DNA of 64,000 nt. It comes from an uncultured Amylibacter sp. (GTDB taxonomy: Bacteria; Pseudomonadota; Alphaproteobacteria; Rhodobacterales; Rhodobacteraceae). The stretch is taken from NCBI GenBank assembly GCA_905181935.1, contig CAJIZV010000003.1:198001-262000 (forward strand). The letters run 5' to 3'. A program made the translations under genes and the position numbers. Below are positions 41,700 through 50,296 of this stretch, piece by piece (the first letter of the stretch is position 1; each line of letters starts with the position of its first letter). The notes below the pieces were generated by a model. It had not been told where the DNA came from. It searched no databases and saw nothing but the letters and a program-made list of their open reading frames with translations.

Positions 41700-42899
41700 A
41701 CCTAGGAGGCCTAGATTATGGCAAAAGAAAAGTTTGAACGCAATAAACCGCACTGCAACATTGGTACAATTGGCCACGTTGATCACGGTAAAACAACATT
41801 AACGGCTGCGATCACAAAGCAGTTTTCAGACAACTTCAAAGCGTACGATGAAATTGATGGTGCGCCAGAAGAAAAAGCACGCGGTATTACTATTTCAACG
41901 GCACACGTAGAATATGAAACTGAAGCTCGTCACTACGCACACGTTGATTGCCCAGGCCACGCTGACTATGTGAAGAACATGATTACTGGTGCTGCACAAA
42001 TGGATGGTGCTATCTTGGTTGTTAACGCAGCTGATGGACCTATGCCTCAAACACGTGAGCACATTTTGTTGGGTCGCCAGGTTGGCATCCCTGAAATGGT
42101 TGTATTCATGAATAAAGTTGACCAAGTAGACGATGATGAGTTGTTGGAATTGGTTGAAATGGAAATCCGTGAATTATTGTCAGCATATGATTATGCAGGC
42201 GATGATATCCCAATTATTGCTGGTTCAGCTTTGGCTGCGTTAGAAGAGCGTGATGATCATATTGGTAAAGAGAAAATTGCTGAGTTAATGAAGGCTGTGG
42301 ACGATTTTATTCCACAACCTCCGCGTGCAATTGATGAGCCTTTCTTGATGCCAATCGAAGACGTGTTCTCAATTTCAGGCCGTGGTACTGTTGTAACTGG
42401 CCGTATTGAGCGTGGTTCTATTAATGTTGGTGAAGAAATCGAAATTGTTGGTATCAAAGATACATCAAAAACAACATGTACTGGTGTTGAAATGTTCCGT
42501 AAGTTGCTTGATCGCGGTGAAGCAGGCGATAACGTTGGCGTATTGCTGCGTGGTATCGATCGTGAAGGTGTTGAGCGTGGCCAAGTTTTGGTTAAGCCAG
42601 GTTCAGTTACTCCACACACAAAATTTGAAGCAGAAGTTTATATTTTGACTAAAGATGAGGGTGGCCGTCACACGCCGTTCTTTGCTAATTACCGACCACA
42701 GTTTTACTTCCGTACAACTGATGTAACGGGCACTGTTGAACTGCCATCAGGCACAGAAATGGTAATGCCAGGTGATAACTTGAAGTTTGATGTTGAACTG
42801 ATCAATCCAATTGCTATGGAGCAGGGCTTGCGCTTTGCTATCCGCGAAGGCGGCCGTACAGTAGGTTCTGGTGTAGTTTCTAAAATTATCGCTTAATTA
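41700..42899 (+). repeat. 1,200-bp direct repeat, copy 2 (tuf2 with its ribosome-binding site)
   Basis: This is the second copy of the sequence at 13118-14317, in the same orientation and 28,582 bases away. It includes the ribosome-binding-site hairpin at 41702-41714 and ends three bases past the stop. Flanking DNA differs completely, so the shared tract is limited to the gene and its translation-initiation region. Confidence 0.9.
41718..42896 (+). CDS. tuf: Elongation factor Tu, copy 2
   Basis: This gene encodes a 392-aa EF-Tu identical to that of the copy at 13136-14314. [20 protein letters not shown] and NKVD are intact. It is monocistronic, with its own AT-rich upstream region and its own terminator (42914-42943), followed by tRNA-Trp. 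The tuf-tRNA-Trp pair is normally followed by secE-nusG-rplK; those genes are not here. Confidence 0.98.
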   Translation: MAKEKFERNKPHCNIGTIGHVDHGKTTLTAAITKQFSDNFKAYDEIDGAPEEKARGITISTAHVEYETEARHYAHVDCPGHADYVKNMITGAAQMDGAILVVNAADGPMPQTREHILLGRQVGIPEMVVFMNKVDQVDDDELLELVEMEIRELLSAYDYAGDDIPIIAGSALAALEERDDHIGKEKIAELMKAVDDFIPQPPRAIDEPFLMPIEDVFSISGRGTVVTGRIERGSINVGEEIEIVGIKDTSKTTCTGVEMFRKLLDRGEAGDNVGVLLRGIDREGVERGQVLVKPGSVTPHTKFEAEVYILTKDEGGRHTPFFANYRPQFYFRTTDVTGTVELPSGTEMVMPGDNLKFDVELINPIAMEQGLRFAIREGGRTVGSGVVSKIIA

Positions 42900-42913
42900 T
42901 AGTTTAATAGTTT

Positions 42914-42943
42914 AAAGGGCTGCCAAAGTGAGCAGCCCTTTTT
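42914..42943 (+). terminator. Intrinsic terminator after tuf2
   Basis: AAAGGGCTGC (42914-42923) pairs perfectly with GCAGCCCTTT (42932-42941) around CAAAGTGA and continues in T bases. It separates tuf2 from the tRNA-Trp gene. Confidence 0.88.
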
Positions 42944-43047
42944 AGTACATTTTAGCTAATTCTAACTTTTTTTAAAAAAAGCATTGGTTTTAGAGCAAAG
43001 GCTTGCATCTGTCCGTAATTCCTTTTAATTGTGCGTTACTTTGGTAT

Positions 43048-43123
43048 AGGGGTTTAGCTCAGTTGGTAGAGCATCGGTCTCCAAAACCGAGGGTCGTGGG
43101 TTCGAGTCCCTCAGCCCCTGCCA
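43048..43123 (+). tRNA. tRNA-Trp (anticodon CCA)
   Basis: The full cloverleaf is present. The acceptor is AGGGGTT (43048-43054) with AGCCCCT (43113-43119), and the D stem is GCTC/GAGC. The anticodon stem TCGGT/ACCGA holds the loop CTCCAAA with anticodon CCA at 43081-43083, and the T arm contains GGTTCGAGTCC. The discriminator is G and the 3' CCA (43121-43123) is encoded. A tRNA-Trp next to tuf is a conserved bacterial arrangement. Confidence 0.97.
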
Positions 43124-43362
43124 AAGTTATTTTGCAAAATTGACATATTATGAGTTATTGATGCTAACAACGCCAATAAAAGTAATTGTTTATGTAAGAA
43201 AATCCTATTATTTTATATGATAAATTTTACTTCCTTTATTGGATTGTCAACTTTTATGCTGAGGGCCTATGCTTCAATCGATGGTTTCAAAAAAGTATAA
43301 ATATAGCTAACTTAATATTTATAGCTAATAGTTTAATTAAATTTACTAAGGAATGATTTAGA

Positions 43363-44796
43363 ATGAACCATGTGTTAGAAAATCTACCTTGGATTGGGTT
43401 TGCTATGCTTTCCTTATTAATTTTGTTTTTGAATCGAAAAAAAGCAGGAAGCTCTTTGGTTTCTAATGAGCAGATTGAGACTTTAGAAAACAAAATCCTT
43501 AATTTTGAGGTTAAAATTCTGGCTGTAGGTTCGGCTGCCTCAAAATTTGAGGCATTAGCTGAAGAACGAAAGACTGAAATAGGCAGATTAAACGAAGACC
43601 TTTCGAAGTTACGCAATAAGCTAGAATATGAAAATGAACAGAAAACTAATTTATCAAACAAAATATCAGAGTTAAATGCACAAACTTTAGCAGAGAAAAA
43701 GTCTTCTGAAGAAAAAATTCAAATCTTGTCACAGGTGCGCGATAACATGGAATCTAAATTTAAAGAACTCGCAGCAGAAGCTTTGAAGGTCCAAGGGGAA
43801 AGTTTTTCAAAGGCAAATATTGAAAAGTTAGAAGCTACGTTAACTCCCTTAAAAGAGCATGTTGGACATTTTGAAAAAGAATTGCGCCAAGTCAATGAGC
43901 AAACTATTAAAGATAGAGAGCATTTGAAGGCTGAGATAAGCCAACTATCAAAACAATCTGAAAAAATATCTCATGATGCAATAGCACTGACGAAAGCATT
44001 AAAGGGAGATACCCAGATGCAAGGTGCTTGGGGTGAAATGATTTTAGAGAGTATTCTTGAAAAGTCAGGGTTACGTAAAGGCGAAGAATACGAAACCCAA
44101 GTTAATAGAACGGGTACGGATGGTGAACGATTACGCCCCGATGTGGTAGTAAACTTACCTGGTGGCAAAACATTAGTTATTGATAGTAAAGTTTCCCTAG
44201 TTGCTTACACAGATGCGGTAAATGCAGAAACTGATTTTGATGCCATAGCAGCAAGGAAAAGGCATATAGTATCTCTTAGAAATCATATTAATGGATTATC
44301 TGCTAAGGGGTATCAATTGGCAGAAAGTTCCTCAGTTGATTATGTAATTCTTTTTGTCCCTATTGAGGGTGCATTGTCCGAAGCTTTACGTGAAGATGGT
44401 AAAATAACCGAATTCGCTTTGGATAAAAATATTACGATAGCTACGCCAACAACTCTGATGATGGCATTGAAAACTATTTCTAATGTTTGGGATGTTGAGC
44501 GCCGAAATAAAAATGCTGAGTTAATAGCAAGCCGTGCTGGAAAACTTTATGATAAGGTAAGTGGTTTTGTTCAAAATATGGAAAAAGTTGGTGAAAAGCT
44601 AATTCAAGCACAAGACTCGTATGATGTAGCATTTGGTCAACTTTCAAAAGGACGTGGTAATGTCCTATCTCAAGTTGAAAGTTTGAAAACACTTGGAGCT
44701 AAAACCTCAAAGTCCATTGACGCAGGCTATGATGTATCTAGCAATTTTGATGATGAGCTTATTGAAAGTAGAAAAACTACAAAAGATAATAGTTAA
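43363..44796 (+). CDS. rmuC: DNA recombination protein RmuC
   Basis: RmuC (477 aa) limits DNA inversions between short repeats. One N-terminal transmembrane segment (about 7-25) is followed by a long coiled coil (about 30-215). Then comes the nuclease-like RmuC domain with GAWGEMILESILEKSGL, RLRPDVVVNLPGGKTLVIDSKVSL (about 258-281, carrying the PD-(D/E)xK-type acidic residues), and YVILFVPIEGA. It follows tRNA-Trp after 239 bases, where a TTGACA (43140-43145) with a weak -10 may act. It is convergent with the next gene, with only 19 bases between stops. Confidence 0.92.
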   Translation: MNHVLENLPWIGFAMLSLLILFLNRKKAGSSLVSNEQIETLENKILNFEVKILAVGSAASKFEALAEERKTEIGRLNEDLSKLRNKLEYENEQKTNLSNKISELNAQTLAEKKSSEEKIQILSQVRDNMESKFKELAAEALKVQGESFSKANIEKLEATLTPLKEHVGHFEKELRQVNEQTIKDREHLKAEISQLSKQSEKISHDAIALTKALKGDTQMQGAWGEMILESILEKSGLRKGEEYETQVNRTGTDGERLRPDVVVNLPGGKTLVIDSKVSLVAYTDAVNAETDFDAIAARKRHIVSLRNHINGLSAKGYQLAESSSVDYVILFVPIEGALSEALREDGKITEFALDKNITIATPTTLMMALKTISNVWDVERRNKNAELIASRAGKLYDKVSGFVQNMEKVGEKLIQAQDSYDVAFGQLSKGRGNVLSQVESLKTLGAKTSKSIDAGYDVSSNFDDELIESRKTTKDNS

Positions 44797-44815
44797 AATA
44801 TTTGGTTGCTTAGTT

Positions 44816-45160
44816 TTAATTAGAATCCACAATAAATATATCGTATGCTTTGAGAGCTTTAGCGCTAAATGCATATGAGAGCCCACCACCCATATAAGTA
44901 GCCATTTCTAATGCTTCACAAAGTTCTTCACGAGTAATGCCTAAGCGAATTAAAGATCGAACATGAAAGCCAATACAGCTGTCACAGCGTGTTGCTACGG
45001 CAATCCCTAAAGCTATAAGTTCTTTTGTTTTTTCACTGAGTGCGCCATCTGATTTGGCCGCTTGTCCCATTAGTCCAAAACCTTTGGCTGTCTGGGGGAT
45101 TTCCTTTGAAAAAGAAGTTAAATTTTCTTCAGTTTCATGCATAAATTTTTCCCAATCCAT
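44816..45160 (-). CDS. AhpD-like carboxymuconolactone decarboxylase family protein
   Basis: This 114-aa protein has the AhpD core, with the redox-active pair CDSC inside RCDSCIGFHVRSLIRLG and EALEMATYMGGGLSY. Such proteins are alkylhydroperoxidase-like or of unknown function. The start at 45160 (MDWEKFMHETEENL) is supported by AAGGA seven bases upstream; longer frames would run into the permease gene. It lies 16 bases after the permease gene on the same strand and is probably co-transcribed with the transporter. Confidence 0.8.
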   Translation of the reverse strand: MDWEKFMHETEENLTSFSKEIPQTAKGFGLMGQAAKSDGALSEKTKELIALGIAVATRCDSCIGFHVRSLIRLGITREELCEALEMATYMGGGLSYAFSAKALKAYDIFIVDSN

Positions 45161-45176
45161 ACTTGTATCCTTATTG

Positions 45177-45929
45177 TTATTCATCTGATCCCATGCGACG
45201 TTCCAGCCAACGTACACCTGCGCTTATTATTAATACAAGTACTAGGTATTCCAGTATAAGGAGTGAATAGAGTTCTAGCGGCCTATATTCGGTAACTACA
45301 AGTTCGTTTGCACGTCGTGTTAACTCTTGCATTCCAATTACAGATGCAAAAGCGCTCATTTTAACTATGTATATAAATTGATTGGCAAGTGGTGGCAGAA
45401 TACGCCGTATAGCTTGTGGTAGAATTATATACCTCATGGATTGGGCATAACTTAGTCCTATAGTTTGTGCGGCTTCGGCTTGACCTCTAGCGATAGATTG
45501 AATGCCTGACCGGTAAATTTCTGCAGTAAATGCACTATCTGAAATAGCTAAAGTTATAACTGCACCCCAGAATGGATCGATAGGAATATTAAGACCCATT
45601 GATTTGAAAATGATTGGTAAACCGTAAAAGACCCAGAATAACATAGGTAGTAATGGTATCGATCTAATTAGTTCCACATAAACTCTGTTAACGATTCGCC
45701 AGGCCCGCTTGGATGATTGCCCAGGTAAAGCAACAATCAGGCCCAATGATATTGAAATAACGGCAGCAGTTACTGAAATAAGTATTGTATTTCCCATTCC
45801 AGATACTAAAAATTTTATGTTTATCCATCCTGAAGGCGTAGTTGGATTAATAACATACCAACCCCAAATATCTGAAGAACAACTGCAAAGTCCAAGCAAT
45901 GCAAAAAGTGAAAGGCAGATTTTTTTCAT
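45177..45929 (-). CDS. Polar amino-acid ABC transporter permease (HisM/GlnP type)
   Basis: This 250-aa permease starts with a short hydrophobic, lipoprotein-like segment (MKKICLSLFALLGLCSCSS) before the usual helices; similar N-termini occur in a subgroup of amino-acid permeases. The EAA loop reads EAAQTIGLSYAQSMRYIILP. RANELVVTEYRPLELYS near the C-terminus is typical of this subgroup. It is the only permease of its cluster, so a homodimer is likely. The order on the minus strand is ATPase, permease, AhpD-like. Confidence 0.88.
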   Translation of the reverse strand: MKKICLSLFALLGLCSCSSDIWGWYVINPTTPSGWINIKFLVSGMGNTILISVTAAVISISLGLIVALPGQSSKRAWRIVNRVYVELIRSIPLLPMLFWVFYGLPIIFKSMGLNIPIDPFWGAVITLAISDSAFTAEIYRSGIQSIARGQAEAAQTIGLSYAQSMRYIILPQAIRRILPPLANQFIYIVKMSAFASVIGMQELTRRANELVVTEYRPLELYSLLILEYLVLVLIISAGVRWLERRMGSDE

Positions 45930-45938
45930 ATTCTCTCT

Positions 45939-46679
45939 TTAATGCTTTAAAATTTGGTTTAAAAATGTTTGGCAGCGTTGTGTTTTTGGTGAATTAAAAA
46001 AATCTTCAGTTAAAGCTTGTTCAACTATTTGGCCTTGGTCCATAAACAAAACTTTATCAGCAACTTTACGTGCAAAGCCCATTTCATGAGTTACAACTAT
46101 CATAGTCATCCCATCATTTGCCAGTTCTACCATTACATCTAAAACTTCAGAAATCATTTCTGGATCCAGTGCAGATGTCGGTTCATCAAATAGCATTACC
46201 TTAGGTTCCATGCATAGAGATCGAGCTATTGCAACTCGTTGCTGCTGGCCACCAGAAAGTTGTGAAGGCATTTTTTGTGCCTGATCCGTAATTCGAACAC
46301 GCTCTAGATAGTGTAGAGCAATCTCAACAGCTTTTTGGCGGCTCTGTCTTTGAGTTTTCATTGGGCCTAAAATGAGGTTTTCCATGACAGTGAGGTGTGG
46401 AAAAAGATTGAACTGCTGAAACACCATTCCTATGTCACCTTGAACTGATGTTACAGATTTAGGGTTATTTGTTAATTTTTTTCCATCTAATAAAATAGTG
46501 CCACTTTGGTGTTTTTCTAATTTATTAATGCAACGAACAACTGTTGATTTTCCTGAACCTGACGGCCCACAAATTACAACTTTTTCACCTTTGTTTACTG
46601 TCAGGTTAATATTTTTAAGAGCATGAAAATCATCAAACCATTTATTCAAGTTTTTTAGCTCTATAGCGGTATTGGACAT
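45939..46679 (-). CDS. Polar amino-acid ABC transporter ATP-binding protein
   Basis: This 246-aa ATPase has the Walker [10 protein letters not shown] (38-46), the signature [15 protein letters not shown], the Walker [15 protein letters not shown] and the H-loop VVTHEMGFA. It closely resembles AapP and GlnQ. It lies nine bases before the permease gene on the minus strand and is divergent from the binding-protein gene at 46779, so the three form one transporter driven from a shared 99-base region. Confidence 0.93.
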   Translation of the reverse strand: MSNTAIELKNLNKWFDDFHALKNINLTVNKGEKVVICGPSGSGKSTVVRCINKLEKHQSGTILLDGKKLTNNPKSVTSVQGDIGMVFQQFNLFPHLTVMENLILGPMKTQRQSRQKAVEIALHYLERVRITDQAQKMPSQLSGGQQQRVAIARSLCMEPKVMLFDEPTSALDPEMISEVLDVMVELANDGMTMIVVTHEMGFARKVADKVLFMDQGQIVEQALTEDFFNSPKTQRCQTFLNQILKH

Positions 46680-46778
46680 TTTTTACCTGAAGGTTTGTGT
46701 TTACTTGTTTATCTTCCGAGCTACTTTAAATAAATTGCAAGTTCAAGCAAAAGCATAATATCCAAACAGGAGAAGAAG

Positions 46779-47549
46779 ATGAATAAGTTTTTCAAAACAG
46801 CTGCTATTGCAGTTCTAGGGCTAACACTGTCAGGTGCAGCAAATGCGCAATCTGCCTTAAATGAAATTTTAAGTTCAGGTGTGTTGAAGGTAGGAACAAC
46901 GGGTGATTGGAATCCGATGACTGTACGTGACCCTGCAACTAATACCTATAAAGGTTTTGATATAGATATCATGACTGAACTTGCATCAGACCTTGGAGTA
47001 GAGCTTGAGTTTGTGCCGACGGATTGGAAGACATTAGTAAATGGTGTTGTAGCTGGCCAGTACCATGTTACTGGATCAGCGTCTATTTCACCCGCGAGAA
47101 TGAAAGCTGCAGGTTTTTCAGAAAGCTATATTTCAGTTGAGATTGTTCCTTTTACAGGTAAAGAAAATGCCGGAAAATATGATGGTCACGATTCAATTAA
47201 CCAACCCGGTGTAAAGATTGCAACGACACTTGGAACAACCTTTGAAAAACTAGTGAGGGCATGGTATCCAAAAGCTGATATAAAAGTAGTAGAAGCTCCA
47301 GCGCGAGGCTATCAAGAAGTTTTATCTGGACGAGCTGATGTATTTATTACCTCAAATATTGAAGGCTCAACCCTTGAAGAAAAATTTGGTGTTGTTCGTG
47401 TGAAAGGTGCTGAAGCACGCTCCCCAACACCGATTGCAATGCTTCTACCTCAAACTGATCAAGTTTGGATTAACTACGTTAATAACTGGGTAAAAGTTAA
47501 AAAAGCCAAAGGATTTTTTGAAAAAAATAAGGCAAAATGGGGTCTATAA
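46779..47549 (+). CDS. Family-3 substrate-binding protein, PheC/cyclohexadienyl-dehydratase-like
   Basis: This 256-aa secreted protein has a signal peptide (about 1-23, ending ANAQS) and the family-3 binding fold: ILSSGVLKVGTTGDWNPM, YKGFDIDIMTELASDLG, and ATTLGTTFEK. Its closest look-alikes are periplasmic cyclohexadienyl dehydratases (PheC) and polar amino-acid binding proteins; the divergent ATPase and permease make transport the likelier role. GGAGAAGAAG precedes the ATG. The ligand is not known. Confidence 0.8.
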   Translation: MNKFFKTAAIAVLGLTLSGAANAQSALNEILSSGVLKVGTTGDWNPMTVRDPATNTYKGFDIDIMTELASDLGVELEFVPTDWKTLVNGVVAGQYHVTGSASISPARMKAAGFSESYISVEIVPFTGKENAGKYDGHDSINQPGVKIATTLGTTFEKLVRAWYPKADIKVVEAPARGYQEVLSGRADVFITSNIEGSTLEEKFGVVRVKGAEARSPTPIAMLLPQTDQVWINYVNNWVKVKKAKGFFEKNKAKWGL

Positions 47550-47558
47550 ATCTATTAA

Positions 47559-47583
47559 TGGCAGGAGTATTAGTCTCCTGCCA
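47559..47583 (+). terminator. Hairpin terminator after the binding-protein gene
   Basis: TGGCAGGAG (47559-47567) pairs exactly with CTCCTGCCA (47575-47583) around TATTAGT, followed by ATTTAATTCTT. The stem is strong but the T-tract is weak. The rest of the gap up to 47832 is extremely AT-rich and shows no gene; it probably holds the promoter of the next gene. Confidence 0.65.
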
Positions 47584-47832
47584 ATTTAATTCTTAAAAAT
47601 TTAAATATAGATAAATCTAAAAACTTTTTTAATTAGAATTAAAATATAATTTTCTATATTTATATGCTGCTAATATTTCAATTTATTTGATGAGATATTC
47701 TAAATATATTTTTTTAAACTTATTAATATTGAAAAATAGCTGAATAGTATTTGGAAAATACGTTAGCATTTATTATCTTTAACTATATTTGTAATTTTTT
47801 TAATATTACCAATATAGATTGGGGATAATTAA

Positions 47833-50262
47833 ATGCGTGATCAAGCAAAAGTTGTTGTAATTGGTGGTGGTATAGCTGGGTGCTCAACTCTTTACCATCT
47901 AACTCAAGAAGGTTGGTCTGATGTCATGCTTATTGAGCGAGATGAGCTAACCTCTGGAACAACCTGGCATTCAGCTGCACAGGTGACCAATTTTGGAATG
48001 ACCCAAACTATGATTGGGTTAAAATCCCATTCAATTGCTCTCTATCAAGAACTACGGGATGACCCTGATTACCCCGTTGGGTATAATTATGGCGATGGTG
48101 GTATTCGTCTGGCTAATACTCAGGCTCAGATGGATGGCTATCGGCACTTTGCTTCTGTTGCAGCAGGAATGGGGGTAGATTTTGAGGTTATCAATGCTGA
48201 AGAATGTGCACTTCGCCATCCTCTTATTTCTACTGAAAATTTAATGGGAGGACTTTGGGATCCTACTGATGGACACATTGACCCGGCCCAATTATGTCAA
48301 GCGCTTGCACGACGTGCTCGGATCGCTGGTGCTGAAGTTAACCGACATACTCCGGTAACTGGCCTTACTCAGCACAAAGATAATACATGGACAGTTCATA
48401 CTAAAAAGGGTGATATTAAATGTGAAATTATTGTTAATGCTGGTGGTTATCGCTGTAATGAAGTCGGGGCAATGATGGGTGTCAGTCATCCTGTAGCATC
48501 AATGGAACACCAGTATTTTTTAACTGATGATATTCCTGAAATCGTGGATGCTGAAATTAGAATGCCACTATTACGCTGCCCAATTAGTGACTATTATTGC
48601 CGCCAAGAAAAGGGTGGACTGTTACTTGGTTTTTATGAACAAGATTGTCGTACTTGGGGTATGGATGGAATTGATCCACATTTTACCAATGCTTTGTGCC
48701 CAGATGATCTAGATCGTGTGACAGATGTTCTTGAAGGCGCATTCGAACGCATGCCTATTTTAATGGAAGCAGGTATTCGTGAGGTTGTAAATGGGCCGAT
48801 TACATACACAATAGATGGTGCACCATTAGTCGGGCAAATCCCGGGTAAATCTAATGCCTTTTGTATTATTGGTTTACGTGCTGGATTAGGTGAGGGTGGT
48901 GGACATGGTTGGTTACTAGCTCAAAAGATAGTGCATGGTGAGGCACAATATGATACCTGGGAAATTGATCCACGCCGTTTTACAGGTCATGCGACCGTAG
49001 AGTTAACAGCATTAAAAGCTGTAGAAGATTACCAAAATGAATTCCGCTTCCATTTTCCGCATGAACATCGGCCTGCTGGTCGGCCAATGAAAACAACACC
49101 ATTAACTACTACTTTAGAGAATGAAGGTGCTGAATTTGGTTTGGTTAATGGCTGGGAACGAATTGATTACATAAAACCTTCAGTTAACTTTAAAGCAGCG
49201 CTGGGCTTTAGATTTAATGAAGTTCATGCAATTATTGCTGATGAAGTAAATACGATTACAAACTGTGTTGGCATAACTGAAGTGTCAGGGTTTAATAGGT
49301 TTGAATTAACTGGGAGCGATGTACATAGCTTTATAGATCGAATTATTTGTGGCAATATTACGCAGAGGAGTGGACGTGTCGGGCTTGGATACCTCCTGAA
49401 TGATTATGGCATGGTCAAAGGTGAAGCCACTATTGCTAATATTCCAGGAGCAAATTTAAACCGTGTTTGGTATGGTTCTGCAGCTGCTTCAGAATTTCAT
49501 GATATGGATTGGTTGAACTCACAACTTCGTGCAACTGAAGATGTGGAAATTAAATCGCTTACTAATTCTCATACTACTCTTGTTTTAGCTGGGCCCAAAT
49601 CGCGGGATGTATTATCGGAAGCAAGTCGAGATGATTGGTCACGTGAGGCTTTCCCTTGGCTGTCTGTCTGCGAGACTTTTATTGGGATAGCCCCAGCAAT
49701 TGTGATGAGTGTAAGTTTTTCTGGTGAATTAGCATATGAAATTCATGTTCCTAATGAAAATTTATATGCAGCATATAAAGTTTTGCGTAAAATAGGTGAA
49801 GCGCATGGTATGTGTTTGTTTGGTTTGCGTGCCGTAGAATCTATGCGAATGGAAAAGGGATTTTTACATTGGAAGTCAGAAATATTAACTGAATTTGACC
49901 CGTTTGAAACTGGTTTAGATCGTTTTGTAAAATTAGAAAAAAAAGAATTTATAGGTAAAAAATTCCTACTTGTCCGCAAAAATAATGGACCAAAAAAACT
50001 CTTAGTAACTTTGGATATCGAATGTAATCATGCTCCTGCGCACGGTGGTTCTTCAGTGCGCATGAATGGAAGTATCATCGGTACAGTGACCTCTGGTGAT
50101 TGGGGGCATAGGACAGGTTTAAATTTGGCACTGGCATTCGTAGATCCTCTCTTTCTAGATTCAAAAAGCACTCTTACTGTTGATATAATTGGTGAGAGAA
50201 TACGGGCACGTGTAATTCCTGCAAGTCCATTTGATCCAACGTTTGATAAAATGAGGGGGTAA
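47833..50262 (+). CDS. FAD-dependent dimethylglycine/sarcosine dehydrogenase-like protein with GcvT domain
   Basis: This 809-aa flavoenzyme has an N-terminal DAO-type FAD domain with GGGIAG (11-16) and a C-terminal GcvT/aminomethyltransferase-like half (about 430-809) that in this family passes formaldehyde to tetrahydrofolate. His46 in TTWHSAAQ matches the histidine that carries covalent FAD in dimethylglycine dehydrogenase. It should oxidatively demethylate an N-methyl amino acid such as dimethylglycine or sarcosine. A GGGGA site precedes the ATG. It is convergent with the DgcA-like gene, 34 bases away. The exact substrate is inference. Confidence 0.8.
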   Translation: MRDQAKVVVIGGGIAGCSTLYHLTQEGWSDVMLIERDELTSGTTWHSAAQVTNFGMTQTMIGLKSHSIALYQELRDDPDYPVGYNYGDGGIRLANTQAQMDGYRHFASVAAGMGVDFEVINAEECALRHPLISTENLMGGLWDPTDGHIDPAQLCQALARRARIAGAEVNRHTPVTGLTQHKDNTWTVHTKKGDIKCEIIVNAGGYRCNEVGAMMGVSHPVASMEHQYFLTDDIPEIVDAEIRMPLLRCPISDYYCRQEKGGLLLGFYEQDCRTWGMDGIDPHFTNALCPDDLDRVTDVLEGAFERMPILMEAGIREVVNGPITYTIDGAPLVGQIPGKSNAFCIIGLRAGLGEGGGHGWLLAQKIVHGEAQYDTWEIDPRRFTGHATVELTALKAVEDYQNEFRFHFPHEHRPAGRPMKTTPLTTTLENEGAEFGLVNGWERIDYIKPSVNFKAALGFRFNEVHAIIADEVNTITNCVGITEVSGFNRFELTGSDVHSFIDRIICGNITQRSGRVGLGYLLNDYGMVKGEATIANIPGANLNRVWYGSAAASEFHDMDWLNSQLRATEDVEIKSLTNSHTTLVLAGPKSRDVLSEASRDDWSREAFPWLSVCETFIGIAPAIVMSVSFSGELAYEIHVPNENLYAAYKVLRKIGEAHGMCLFGLRAVESMRMEKGFLHWKSEILTEFDPFETGLDRFVKLEKKEFIGKKFLLVRKNNGPKKLLVTLDIECNHAPAHGGSSVRMNGSIIGTVTSGDWGHRTGLNLALAFVDPLFLDSKSTLTVDIIGERIRARVIPASPFDPTFDKMRG

Positions 50263-50296
50263 GTTTTTACTGAAATATATAAAAAATCTGATTAAA

